Shown piece after piece: positions 18,040 to 26,117 of a stretch of 64,000 nt of DNA. The notes under the pieces were generated by a model. It was not told where the DNA came from. It saw only the letters and a program-made list of their open reading frames with translations, and did not search any database. Location of the stretch: assembly GCF_029714405.1 (NCBI RefSeq), contig NZ_CP121650.1, forward strand, positions 6,329,001 through 6,393,000, given 5' to 3'. The first letter of the stretch is position 1. Every line of letters starts with the position of its first letter. The stretch is from Bradyrhizobium sp. CB82. GTDB taxonomy: Bacteria; Pseudomonadota; Alphaproteobacteria; Rhizobiales; Xanthobacteraceae. The translations under genes and the position numbers were made by a program.

Positions 18040-18240
18040 ATGCCCGCCCGAAAAAAATCCTCGACAAAAAAACGCGTCACCAAGGTCGTTATTGGCCGAG
18101 AGCGCTTTGCAAAGATCAGCGCAGTTGAGGGCATCCAGCCCTCGGCCGCCATGCTGAAGCGGGTAGCCCGGTTCGACCGCCAAGGCTTGTCTGCCGCGGA
18201 GCGGCGCCGCGAAATCATCAAAGCGTACAAGAAGGGCTAG
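18040..18240 (+). CDS. Antitoxin of VbhA/YhfG type, partner of Fic
   Basis: 66 residues. A Lys/Arg-rich N-terminus is followed by RERFAKISAVEGIQPSAAML and a second helix (LSAAERRREIIKAYKK). The EGIQP block aligns with the inhibitory helix of VbhA-type antitoxins, whose Glu blocks the ATP site of Fic. The usual motif is S/T-x-x-x-E-G/N; here Ile stands four before the Glu and Ser three before, so the motif is variant. The stop overlaps the AGGAG site of the fic gene 9 bases downstream. This antitoxin-toxin order is typical. Confidence 0.75.
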   Translation: MPARKKSSTKKRVTKVVIGRERFAKISAVEGIQPSAAMLKRVARFDRQGLSAAERRREIIKAYKKG

Positions 18241-18248
18241 GAGCCTCG

Positions 18249-18842
18249 ATGTACGACGCCGTTGAAGACCCGTATTGTTATCCGGGCACAATGGTCCTCA
18301 AGAACAAGCTGAAGCTCAAGACGCAAGAGGAACTCGACGCTTTCGAGGCGGAAATTACCGCGCAGCGCGCAGAGGAGCCCCTGCCGGCTGGCAAGCTCAC
18401 CTATCCGCACTACCGGGCTATCCACAAACACCTGTTTCAGGACGTCTACGATTGGGCCGGGAAGGTCCGCACGGTCCGGATTTCGAAAGGTGGTAGCATG
18501 TTCTGTTATCCGGAGAGCATCGATCGTGAGATGTCGAGACTCTTCAGCACTCTCGCCGGTCAGAAACACCTCAAGAACACGACGCCTGACAACTTCGCGG
18601 AAAAGGCCGCACATTTCCTCGCTGACCTCAATGCGATCCATCCGTTCCGCGAAGGCAACGGTCGTGCACAGCTTACCTTCCTCACTCTGCTCGCCGAGAC
18701 TGCCGGTCATCCGCTGGCCATGGAGCGGCTGGACCCTGACCGGGTGATGCAAGCCATGATCGACAGCTTCGGCGGGGATGAGAAACCTCTGGTTGCGCTT
18801 ATTCGTGGTCTCGTCAACGACGAAGACGCGAGGAGCAATTAG
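18249..18842 (+). CDS. Fic-domain adenylyltransferase (toxin)
   Basis: 197 residues, a single Fido domain. The flap reads SKGGSMFCYPESIDREMSRL and the active site reads HPFREGNGRAQLTFL, with catalytic His and the GNGR anion hole. In the canonical motif HxFx(D/E)GNGRxxR the last Arg contacts the ATP gamma-phosphate; here that position is Leu. Fic toxins transfer AMP to target proteins such as gyrase and topoisomerase IV. The upstream small gene encodes the likely inhibitor. Activity and target are inferred from family only. Confidence 0.85.
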   Translation: MYDAVEDPYCYPGTMVLKNKLKLKTQEELDAFEAEITAQRAEEPLPAGKLTYPHYRAIHKHLFQDVYDWAGKVRTVRISKGGSMFCYPESIDREMSRLFSTLAGQKHLKNTTPDNFAEKAAHFLADLNAIHPFREGNGRAQLTFLTLLAETAGHPLAMERLDPDRVMQAMIDSFGGDEKPLVALIRGLVNDEDARSN

Positions 18843-18927
18843 CTCATGAGATGAGTTGAGCCCTTCGCGAATCCGTCATTGTCACGAATGAATTGATGGG
18901 CTGCATCTCGCTCTACCCTCCTACAGG

Positions 18928-19395
18928 CTACATCCTCAGCTCGTGGATGACTGGACAAAGCTCTCGCGCCGAAATGTCCAGCGTCGCAACCGTCACGGGC
19001 AGCCTGAAGCGGCGCGGGCCGGCACTTCCGGGGTTCAGGTAGAGGACCCGGTCTTTCGTGTTGAAGCCGGGTTGATGGGAATGTCCGGAAATCACGACGT
19101 CGATTCCGCAAGCGGCCGGAGTGATCCGTAGCGTCTTGAGGTCATGCAAGACATAAAACGATCGGCCGCCAAGCCGTACGGTCACCGTTTCGGGGTAGCT
19201 GTTCGCCCAATCACTGACATCGATGTTTCCCCGGATGGCGGTGACGGGCGCAATGCGGCGAAGTCCGTCCAAAACTTCCGGCCGACCGATATCACCGCCG
19301 TGGATGATGTGTGAGACTCCGGCCAGGCACTGCACGGCCTCCGGCCGCAACAGGCCGTGGGTGTCCGAGATGATTCCAATGCGCGTATGCGCCAC
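18928..19395 (-). CDS. Metallophosphoesterase, YfcE/MJ0936 family
   Basis: 155 residues with the full set of binuclear-metal motifs: GIISDTHG (residues 7-14), HGGDIG, RGNID, and GHSHQPG with LNPGSAGPRR. The size matches small phosphodiesterases acting on phosphodiester model substrates; the physiological substrate is unknown. It is convergent with the fic gene (86-base gap). An FNR/FixK-like palindrome lies about 100 bases upstream of the start. Confidence 0.9.
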   Translation of the reverse strand: MAHTRIGIISDTHGLLRPEAVQCLAGVSHIIHGGDIGRPEVLDGLRRIAPVTAIRGNIDVSDWANSYPETVTVRLGGRSFYVLHDLKTLRITPAACGIDVVISGHSHQPGFNTKDRVLYLNPGSAGPRRFRLPVTVATLDISARELCPVIHELRM

Positions 19396-19490
19396 GTAGG
19401 CCTCTCTTGCACTGCATCAGCCGTGGACTTGCGGTGGCCCGGCGCGGTTCGATCGGGCGCCTCCCGTCAAGTCAAGCGGCCTTCCTTATG

Positions 19491-19502
19491 TGATCTAGAT
19501 CA
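19491..19502. promoter_or_regulatory. FNR/FixK-like palindrome TGATCTAGATCA
   Basis: The 12-base perfect palindrome TGATCTAGATCA matches the core of the FixK/FNR site TTGAT-N4-ATCAA except for the outermost base on each side. It lies 96 bases upstream of the phosphoesterase start and just downstream of the decayed hemerythrin gene. Oxygen-responsive control of the phosphoesterase promoter is a possibility, not shown. Confidence 0.4.
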
Positions 19503-19585
19503 TAGGTTGTGTCCATCGAGCAGACTACGTTAGGTGAGCGGCGGGCGTTGGTTCGCTTTGCCGTGCGCCGACGGGCGTTTCCTCC

Positions 19586-20170
19586 CTAGACTTGGCCGAT
19601 CGCTTCGAACAAGCGGAGCGATCGGCCCGTTTGTCGTGCGTGAGATGGGCGTGACACGGAGACGGAAAAGACCGATGGATACCAGCGGATGACCATCTGC
19701 TGCTCGAGCTGGGCGACGCGGGCCGCCATCTTCTCGAAGCCGTCCTGCCCGAACAGCTGGTGCTCCTGCTTCTCGAAATCCTCGGCCATCGCATCGTATT
19801 CATTCGAGGAGACCACCTCCTTCAGCTTCGGGAAGAGATCGGTATCCTCGCGGGCCGCGTGCGGCCGATAGATCGCGATGAAGGACTGCATCGAACCGAC
19901 GAGCTGCTTTCGATCGCCATCATTGCTGCGGCCGACGGCGCGAGCCTCAGGATCGTTTCCGTCACCTTTCGGCCCGCTTCGTGCTGGCGCAGAGGGGGTC
20001 CACCAGATCGGTCATCTTCCCGGCCTTCCTGAAGCGCGGGAAAACGTGCTCCTCCTCCGACTTCTCATGATAGTCGTTGATGAAATCACGGATGATCCCG
20101 GCCGACTGCGTGATCAGGGCGGCGTCGAAATCCTCGTTTGACGAGAACTTCCGGATCCCCGCTTCGTAGC
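19586..20170 (-). pseudogene. Frameshifted hemerythrin-domain gene
   Basis: Three reading frames must be joined. Frame 1 (about 20165-20010) encodes YEAGIRKFSSNEDFD and DYHEKSEEEHVFPRFRKAGK; a one-base shift at a C/T run near 20005 leads to LRQHEAGRKVTETILRLA; a second shift near 19925 leads to SFIAIYRPHAAREDTDLFPK and FEKQEHQLFGQDGFEKMA. The metal-ligand His/Glu residues of an HHE four-helix bundle are all recognisable. The N-terminal part of the usual protein is missing, and the end runs on in a foreign tail. Two independent shifts make sequencing error less likely. Confidence 0.75.
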
Positions 20171-20194
20171 GCTTCTGGCAGCCGTCGGGCGCGG

Positions 20195-20404
20195 TCAGCG
20201 CCAGGCCTTTTCGTTCTTCTGTTCATAGTCCTTGAAAGCCTTCTCGAGGCCGCCGAGAACCTCGGCGGACGTCTCGAACATCGCCTTCAACTGCGGTTCG
20301 TCGACTTTCTGGATGTCCTCGCGCAGATGGTTCCGGATATCCTGGAGCTGCTTCTGCATCTTCTGCGTATGATGCCTGGGATCGCGATCTGCCGCACTTG
20401 CCAT
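20195..20404 (-). CDS. Conserved small helical protein, 69 residues
   Basis: Starts MASAADRDPRHHTQKMQKQL, chosen because GAGGAG lies 9 bases upstream. The whole chain is predicted amphipathic helix or coiled coil (LQDIRNHLREDIQKVDEPQL, MFETSAEVLGGLEKAFKDYE). It belongs to a small family I have seen only in rhizobia and cannot name. Its stop lies directly beside the truncated start of the hemerythrin pseudogene, so the two were probably co-transcribed. Confidence 0.7.
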   Translation of the reverse strand: MASAADRDPRHHTQKMQKQLQDIRNHLREDIQKVDEPQLKAMFETSAEVLGGLEKAFKDYEQKNEKAWR

Positions 20405-20620
20405 GGCCAGTCTCCTCATTGCTAATGTTGGCACCGCCAGACTCCGGGCGTCCGGCGAGACGGCGTGTCAACGGTCGGGGGATAGCCTCGTTCCAATTAC
20501 GAAATTCGATGAAGACGGCATGAAATTCAAAGAGGGGGCTTGCGCTCGCGAAGTCGCGCGTCCTCGAATTCACCGGCGAGGCCATGAAGGATTGAGACTG
20601 GCCGGCTGAAGAACCGATAT

Positions 20621-20643
20621 CGTTTATCGGAATCCGATAAACG
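20621..20643. promoter_or_regulatory. Perfect 10-base inverted repeat, likely operator
   Basis: CGTTTATCGG-AAT-CCGATAAACG is an exact inverted repeat with a 3-base centre. It is AT-richer than its surroundings and lacks a U-run, so it looks like a dimeric repressor site rather than a terminator. It stands between the minus-strand helical protein gene (start at 20404) and the plus-strand chrA remnant, and may have controlled either. Confidence 0.5.
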
Positions 20644-20680
20644 TGGACCCGTAACCGGATCGAACGACCGTGAGCAACCT

Positions 20681-20849
20681 GAGCTGGGCGCGGCGCTCTA
20701 CAATCCGGTATGGACGACGACCGTGCATTCGCCTCGCGACTTTCGGCATCGCGCTGGTCGGCTTCGTCCTGCTGACCGTCTGGCGCGCTCCTCCACTCGT
20801 CGTCGTCGCCTTCAGTGCCGCGGCTGGGACGGCCATGGCGCTCCTCTGA
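20681..20849 (+). pseudogene. chrA: Chromate transporter C-terminal remnant
   Basis: Only the last 55 or so codons remain. The first frame reads LGAALYNPVWTTTVHSPRDF, then one extra base near 20743 shifts to GIALVGFVLLTVWRAPPLVV and ends at a stop after AMALL. This is the closing helix pair of a ChrA-type chromate exporter. Nothing of the preceding transporter is present upstream, so it is a deletion remnant with a frameshift. Confidence 0.7.
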
Positions 20850-21230
20850 CATGCGGTTGAACGAACACTGAGCACAACTTTATCGGGAGGCAAATTGTCG
20901 CACGCGTCGAAATTCGCGCCTGCATGTGAATTCGCTCACAGTGGGCACTGGGGGCAGCGAGCTAAGGTCGTTGACGGAAGTCGGCTTGCGAAATTTTTCT
21001 GCGCAGGAGATTTCCAGCAGGAAGCTGTTCTGGATCGGGGCTATCGCGGTTGCCTTCGAAGCAACCGTTGCAGCAGCTGCGCCTGCCCCCGTCAGACAGA
21101 GCGTTGGCTGCGCGCTCCCGATCGATAGCGAAGCCAACCATGCTGCAGCCACAGCCGATCTTGAAGACTGCCGCTCGCGAGGCGGCGATGACGCGCGTAC
21201 CGGCCGCGTTGGCAATCCGGAGATTGCGCC
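20850..21230. other. Intergenic stretch without a recognisable gene
   Basis: A 102-codon plus-strand frame (20926-21234) overlaps the next start by ATGA and holds one hydrophobic patch (FWIGAIAVAFEATVAAA), but no motif or good ribosome site supports it. A minus-strand frame of similar length overlaps it. I treat both as unproven. Confidence 0.35.
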
Positions 21231-21482
21231 ATGAGCACGACCTATAGTGCAACAGCGTACAGGCGGCTCGCTTCTGCACGGCGTGTCGTCAGCCTGCTCG
21301 AACGATATTGGGAGGCGTTTCAGGAGCGACGCAAACGCACGCGGCTGCGCGGCGTCCTGTCCGATCTAGCCGACAGGGAGCTGATGGACATCGGCATTTC
21401 GCGTGGGGAGATCGATTACGTCGCCTCGAATCCAAATATCGACCCGCGCGGCGCCCGATCTATCCCGCCGACGATGATCTGA
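21231..21482 (+). CDS. DUF1127 protein
   Basis: 83 residues with CGGAG ahead of the ATG. The C-terminal half carries the DUF1127 signature LSDLADRELMDIGISRGEID after an Arg-rich helix (FQERRKRTRLRG). Small DUF1127 proteins in rhizobia and Agrobacterium can bind RNA and affect phosphate, carbon or stress responses; the role of this one is unknown. The DUF1127 signature is complete. Confidence 0.85.
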   Translation: MSTTYSATAYRRLASARRVVSLLERYWEAFQERRKRTRLRGVLSDLADRELMDIGISRGEIDYVASNPNIDPRGARSIPPTMI

Positions 21483-21601
21483 TATCCGCGGCCCATCGGC
21501 TTCGACTGGAAGGGGCTGGCACAGCTTTCCCCCCGGCGGAAAGCGTTTTGTTGCACGCGAGGCATTCCGGCGCGCCGGATCCGCGGGCCGGGGATTCGGT
21601 T

Positions 21602-22789
21602 ATGGTGGCGAGCGCCGGCACCATCCGAAAGACCAAAGCCTTGACACCTGAACTTCACCAGAAACTCACCGCGTGGCGCCAGCATTTGCATGCCAATCCC
21701 GAGTTGTCCTTGCAGGAGAAGGCGACGTCGGCCTTCGTGCAATCGAGGCTTGCGGAGCTCGGCATTCCCTTCGAGGCCGACATCGGCGGCCACGGCATCG
21801 TCGCAACGCTGACGCGCGGATCCGCGCAAGGCCGCGTCGGCCTGCGCGCCGACATGGACGCGCTGCCGATCACCGAGGAGACCGGGCTTGCCTACGCCTC
21901 GCGCCATCAAGGCGTGATGCATGCCTGCGGACATGACGGCCACACCGCCTCGCTGCTCGGCGCGGCGGCGCTGCTGGCGCTCGATGCGAGCTGGAGCGGC
22001 ACGGTCGATTTCATCTTCCAGCCCGCCGAGGAAGGTTTTGGCGGCTCGCGTGCGATGGTCGCCGACGGCCTGTTCGAGCGCTTTCCGATGACGCGGATTT
22101 TCGGCTTCCACAACTGGCCGGGGCTGGACGCCGGCACCATCGCGGTCCACGACGGCGTCGTCATGGCCTCCGGTGGGCGCGTCACGCTCACGATCGAGGG
22201 ACACGCCGGTCACGCCGGCATGCCGCATCTGACGCGCGATCCGCTCGTGGCCGCCGGCCACCTGATCGTGGCGCTGCAATCGATCGTTTCGCGCAATGTC
22301 GATCCGCTCGACACCGCCGTGCTCTCGCTCTGCGCGATCGAAGGCGGCACGGCGTCGAACCAGATCGCGGGGCGCGTCGTGATCCGCGGCACGCTGCGTC
22401 ACCACCGCAGCGCGGTGAAGGACACCATCGTCGAAGGTATCGAGCGGACCTGCGCCGGCATTGCGACGAGCTTTGGCGTCAAGGTCACGCCCGAGATCGT
22501 CATGGGCGTGGGCACGGTCGTCAACACGCCGGCGGAGGCGGGCCTGGCGCGCATTGCCGCGGAGAAGGTGCAGGCGCCGCTGCGCAGCGACCTCGCCCCC
22601 AGCATGGCCGGCGAGGATTTCGCCTTCTACCTCCAGCATCGGCCCGGCGCCTTCGTCTGGATCGGCAACGGCGAGCTTCGCGACGGCGCCGAGCTTCACG
22701 GCCCGCGCTACGATTTCAACGACGCAATCCTGCCGGTCGCATCCCACTGGATGGCCGAAGTTGCCAAGACGGCGTTGGCTTCAAATTAG
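21602..22789 (+). CDS. M20 family amidohydrolase (hippurate hydrolase-like)
   Basis: 395 residues starting MVASAGTIRKTKA. Metal-binding and catalytic blocks are RADMDALPI, MHACGHDGHTASLLGAA, FQPAEEGFGG, FGFHNWPG and, near the end, SMAGEDFAFYLQHRPGAFVW. These define the HipO/IAA-amino acid hydrolase group, which splits N-acyl amino acids in the cytoplasm. The dimerisation (lid) domain lies between about residues 180 and 295. The acyl substrate is not evident. The gene stands alone and is convergent with the frc transporter operon. Confidence 0.92.
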   Translation: MVASAGTIRKTKALTPELHQKLTAWRQHLHANPELSLQEKATSAFVQSRLAELGIPFEADIGGHGIVATLTRGSAQGRVGLRADMDALPITEETGLAYASRHQGVMHACGHDGHTASLLGAAALLALDASWSGTVDFIFQPAEEGFGGSRAMVADGLFERFPMTRIFGFHNWPGLDAGTIAVHDGVVMASGGRVTLTIEGHAGHAGMPHLTRDPLVAAGHLIVALQSIVSRNVDPLDTAVLSLCAIEGGTASNQIAGRVVIRGTLRHHRSAVKDTIVEGIERTCAGIATSFGVKVTPEIVMGVGTVVNTPAEAGLARIAAEKVQAPLRSDLAPSMAGEDFAFYLQHRPGAFVWIGNGELRDGAELHGPRYDFNDAILPVASHWMAEVAKTALASN

Positions 22790-22884
22790 CCGATGGCCGC
22801 CGGCGGGGCGGGAGCCATCGAACCTCCGAATGACGGAATCAAAGTCCGCACGCGCGGCGAGGAAAACAAAGTCTTCCAGTCCCG

Positions 22885-23682
22885 TCACGCTGCGACGTCT
22901 GTCGGTGCCCGCGCGCCGGTCATGAAGGCGACCGCATCCGACATCGTATAAGCCTTGGGATCGATCACCGTGAGCCGCCGACCGAGCCGATGGATATGGA
23001 TGCGATCGGCGATCTCGAACACGTGCGGCATGTTGTGGCTGATCAAGACCACCGATACGCCTCGCCGGCGCACGTCGAGGATCAGTTCCAGCACGCGACG
23101 CGATTCCTTGACCCCGAGCGCCGCGGTCGGTTCGTCCATGATGACGACGCGCGAGCCGAAGGCCGCGGCCCTTGCCACCGCCACGCCCTGGCGTTGACCG
23201 CCCGATAAGGTCTCGACGCGCTGGTTGATGCTCTGCACGGTCATGAGACCCAGCTCGGTGAGCTTCGCACGCGCGACGCGCTGCATGGCCTTGCGATCGA
23301 GCATGCGGCAGATCGTGCCGAGCGGGCCCGCCCTGCGTAGCTCGCGGCCAAGAAACATGTTGTCGGCGATCGAAAGGCTCGGCGACAGTGCAAGCGTTTG
23401 ATAGACCGTCTCGATGCCGGCCGCCTGCGCGTCGAGCGGCGAGCGGAACGCGACTGGCGTGCCGGCCAGCCTGATCTCGCCGGCGTCCGGAACGAGTGCG
23501 CCCGAGAGCGCCCGGATCAGCGACGACTTTCCGGCGCCATTGTCTCCGATCACGGCCAGGATCTCGCCCGGATAGAGATCGAAGTCGGCGTGATCGAGCG
23601 CCGTCACACGGCCATAGCGCTTGTTCAAGCCGCGTGCCTGGAGGAGCGGTGTTGCCCCGGGAATGTTCGGTCCTGCACTCAT
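22885..23682 (-). CDS. frcA: Sugar ABC transporter ATPase, FrcA-like
   Basis: 265 residues with a single ATPase domain: Walker A GDNGAGKSSLIRAL, signature TLSGGQRQGVAVARA, Walker B VVIMDEPTAALG and H-loop VVLISHNM. A single-domain ATPase of this size, in place of the double-domain RbsA type, is characteristic of the rhizobial fructose transporter FrcBCA. Start at MSAGPN overlaps the permease stop by ATGA. It powers uptake of fructose and possibly ribose or mannose, as known for the family. Confidence 0.88.
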   Translation of the reverse strand: MSAGPNIPGATPLLQARGLNKRYGRVTALDHADFDLYPGEILAVIGDNGAGKSSLIRALSGALVPDAGEIRLAGTPVAFRSPLDAQAAGIETVYQTLALSPSLSIADNMFLGRELRRAGPLGTICRMLDRKAMQRVARAKLTELGLMTVQSINQRVETLSGGQRQGVAVARAAAFGSRVVIMDEPTAALGVKESRRVLELILDVRRRGVSVVLISHNMPHVFEIADRIHIHRLGRRLTVIDPKAYTMSDAVAFMTGARAPTDVAA

Positions 23683-24761
23683 GCTGACACCTTGCGAATC
23701 CATTGATCGAGCGCCACTGCGATGATGATCAGCCAGCCGACGGCGAATTCCTGCCAGAGCACGTCGACATCGGACAATGCGAGCCCGTTGCGAAATACGC
23801 CGACGATGAGGGCGCCGATCAACGTGCCGATAATCGAACCACGCCCGCCGAATAGGCTGGCACCACCGACGACGACCGCCGTGATGCTGTCCAGATTGGC
23901 CGTCTGGCCGGCCTGCGGGCTGATCGAGCCGATGCGCCCGATCAGCGCCCACGCACCGAGCGCGCAAATCACGCCGGCGATCACATAGACGCTGAAGAGG
24001 ATGCGGTCGGTTCGGATGCCGGCAAGCCGCGCCGCATCGGGATCATCGCCCACCGCATAGAGATGGCGACCGAAGGCCGTACGATTCAGCACGAACCAGA
24101 TCAACGCCACAAGTCCGAGCATGAAGAAGGAGCCGTAGGTGAAACGGGCGCCAAGGACGTTCACCGGCGTTCCCAATGCCTGCAGCAGCGGGGCGATTTT
24201 CGCGACCTCCTGCGAACGGATGGTCTCGGACGCCGAATACCAGAGATTGAGCGCGAAAAAGATCGACCATGTCCCGAGCGTGACGATGAAGGGCGGCAGC
24301 TTGAGCCGGGTCACGAGCGCACCATTGAGCAAGCCGCAGCCGGCCCCCGTGGCGACGCCGACGACGAGCGCGATTGGAGCGGGCAGCCCCATGGTGACCG
24401 CAAGCTTGCCCATGATGACGGAGCACAGCACCATGATCGCCCCAACCGACAGATCGATGCCGGCGGTGATCACGATCAAGGTCTGCGCCGCCCCGATCAC
24501 CCCGATGATCGTGACCTGCTGGATGATCAGCGACAGGTTGAACATCGAGAGAAAGCGCGGGCCGACGGTGATGCCGAACGCCGCAACGCTGAGCAGGAGC
24601 ACAATCGCCGGCACCGCCGTCGGATTGGCGTGCAGGAAGTGCTGAAGCTTCTGAAGCGGCGATCTTGCGCGGACTTCGAATTCGGCCACGCGGCTCTCGC
24701 CCTTGCCGGGCACGAGCTCGAAGGCCTGGGCAGCGGGGCGACTACTGCCGATATCGGTCAT
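23679..24761 (-). CDS. frcC: Sugar ABC transporter permease, FrcC-like
   Basis: 360 residues from MTDIGSSRPAAQ, preceded by GAGGAAA. After a 50-residue polar N-terminus come about ten membrane helices of the ribose/xylose-type (BPD_transp_2) permease family. Conserved segments are GIDLSVGAIMVLCS, LPPFIVTLGTWSIF, GRHLYAVGDDPDAARLAGI and VVVGGASLFGGRGSIIGTLIG. It forms the homodimeric sugar channel. It is the middle gene of the frcBCA operon. Confidence 0.9.
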   Translation of the reverse strand: MTDIGSSRPAAQAFELVPGKGESRVAEFEVRARSPLQKLQHFLHANPTAVPAIVLLLSVAAFGITVGPRFLSMFNLSLIIQQVTIIGVIGAAQTLIVITAGIDLSVGAIMVLCSVIMGKLAVTMGLPAPIALVVGVATGAGCGLLNGALVTRLKLPPFIVTLGTWSIFFALNLWYSASETIRSQEVAKIAPLLQALGTPVNVLGARFTYGSFFMLGLVALIWFVLNRTAFGRHLYAVGDDPDAARLAGIRTDRILFSVYVIAGVICALGAWALIGRIGSISPQAGQTANLDSITAVVVGGASLFGGRGSIIGTLIGALIVGVFRNGLALSDVDVLWQEFAVGWLIIIAVALDQWIRKVSA

Positions 24762-24882
24762 GGCCGTTTTCCTCGTTGCATGCGGAGACCTGCCCATCCA
24801 CTCTCGGACGAGCTTCTCCGGCGTTATCTGGCGCCCGGATCGCGGACGCCAGTCCTTGCCAGTGGCTACTAGTCAGGGGCGA

Positions 24883-25902
24883 TCAGCCCCAGCACTTCTT
24901 CAAGGCGGCGGCGCTGTCGATCGACGGCATCTCGCCGGCCGGCTTGTCGGTGACGAGTTCGACACCGGTGTTGAAGAAATCCAGGCCCGGCGAGGCCTTC
25001 GGCTTGCCGCCGCCAGAAGCGAACGCCTTCACCGCCTCGACGCCTTTCGCCGCCATCAGCAAGGGGAACTGCATGGAGGTGGCACCGATGACGCCGTCCT
25101 TCACGTTGCGCACCCCGGGGCAACCGCCATCGACCGAAACGATCAGCACGTCCTTTTCGCGGCCAACCGAGCGCAGGGCCTCGTAGGCTCCCGCGGCCGA
25201 AGGCTCGTTGATGGTATAGACGAGCGAGATGCCGGGATCCTTCTGCAGCAGATTCTCCATCGCCTTGCGGCCGCCCTCCTCGCTGCCGAGGGTCACATCA
25301 TGGCCAACGATGCGCGCATCCTTCTCGTCGCCGATTTTGGCGGGGTTGCCGAGATCAATGCCAAAGCCTTTCAGAAAACCCTGATCGCGGGCGACGTCGA
25401 CCGAGATCTGGTTCACGTTCAGGTCCAGTAGCGCGATCTTCGCCGATGCCGCCTTGGCGCCCAGCGTTTTGGCGGCCCACTGGCCGATAAATTGGCCCGC
25501 CAGGAAGTTGTCGGTGGCAAACGTCGCATCCGCCGCATTCGCCGGATCGAGCGGGGTGTCGAGGGCAATGACCAAGATGCCCGCGGCCCGTGCCTTCTCG
25601 ACGGCGGGAACGATGGCGCGGGAGTCGTTCGGTGTGATCAGGATGCCTTTGGCGCCGGCGGCGATCAGGTTCTCAATGGCTGCGACCTGGCTCTCATTGT
25701 CACCGTCGACCTTTCCGGCGAAGGATCGCAGCTCGACATCATTGGCCTTGGCCGCCTCCTCGGCGCCGGCCTTCATCTTCACGAAGAACGGATTGGTATT
25801 GGTCTTGGTGATGAGCCCGACGATCGGCTTGTCGGCCGCGAAAGCGCTAGTGGCGCCCAAAGTAAGCGCGACTGCCGCGAATAGCCCGAGTGACTGACGC
25901 AT
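24883..25902 (-). CDS. frcB: Sugar-binding protein, FrcB-like
   Basis: 339 residues with a signal peptide ending SAFAAD (about residue 22) and an AGGAGAGGG ribosome site. The ribose-type periplasmic binding fold shows [50 protein letters not shown] and [19 protein letters not shown]. The close match in gene order and in the [13 protein letters not shown] opening supports the fructose-binding FrcB family. It is the first gene of the operon, transcribed away from frcR under the shared palindrome. Confidence 0.9.
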   Translation of the reverse strand: MRQSLGLFAAVALTLGATSAFAADKPIVGLITKTNTNPFFVKMKAGAEEAAKANDVELRSFAGKVDGDNESQVAAIENLIAAGAKGILITPNDSRAIVPAVEKARAAGILVIALDTPLDPANAADATFATDNFLAGQFIGQWAAKTLGAKAASAKIALLDLNVNQISVDVARDQGFLKGFGIDLGNPAKIGDEKDARIVGHDVTLGSEEGGRKAMENLLQKDPGISLVYTINEPSAAGAYEALRSVGREKDVLIVSVDGGCPGVRNVKDGVIGATSMQFPLLMAAKGVEAVKAFASGGGKPKASPGLDFFNTGVELVTDKPAGEMPSIDSAAALKKCWG

Positions 25903-25981
25903 GTATTCCCTCTCCTGGAGCGTTTGTTGCCTGCGCGGTTCGACCGCGGGTTGGATGATCCTAAGAGAAAGCAAACGGACT

Positions 25982-26018
25982 TGTCAATAAATAAATCATT
26001 CCGACTTATTAATTGACA
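25982..26018. promoter_or_regulatory. Long palindrome between frcB and frcR, overlapping both -35 boxes
   Basis: TGTCAATAAATAA (25982-25994) and TTATTAATTGACA (26006-26018) are reverse complements at 12 of 13 positions, separated by 11 bases. Each outer end is a TTGACA box pointing outward. On the minus strand TTGACA is followed after 17 bases by TTAGGA, a fair -10 for frcB; on the plus strand after 17 bases by TCATTG, a weaker -10 for frcR. A regulator bound here would block both promoters. The adjacent ROK repressor is the natural candidate. The AT-rich site stands out from GC-rich flanks. Confidence 0.75.
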
Positions 26019-26117
26019 CCGACCGGCAACTGCGTTCATTGTAGGCCGACTGCCATTTGGAATGGGTCAACCAAACTGTCGTGATGGCAAACGACCAAGG
26101 CGTTTGCGGAGCCGAGG

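Noticed and set aside
20926..21234. 102-codon frame overlapping the DUF1127 start by ATGA
   Set aside because: No ribosome site, no motif and poor composition; the overlap alone is weak evidence.
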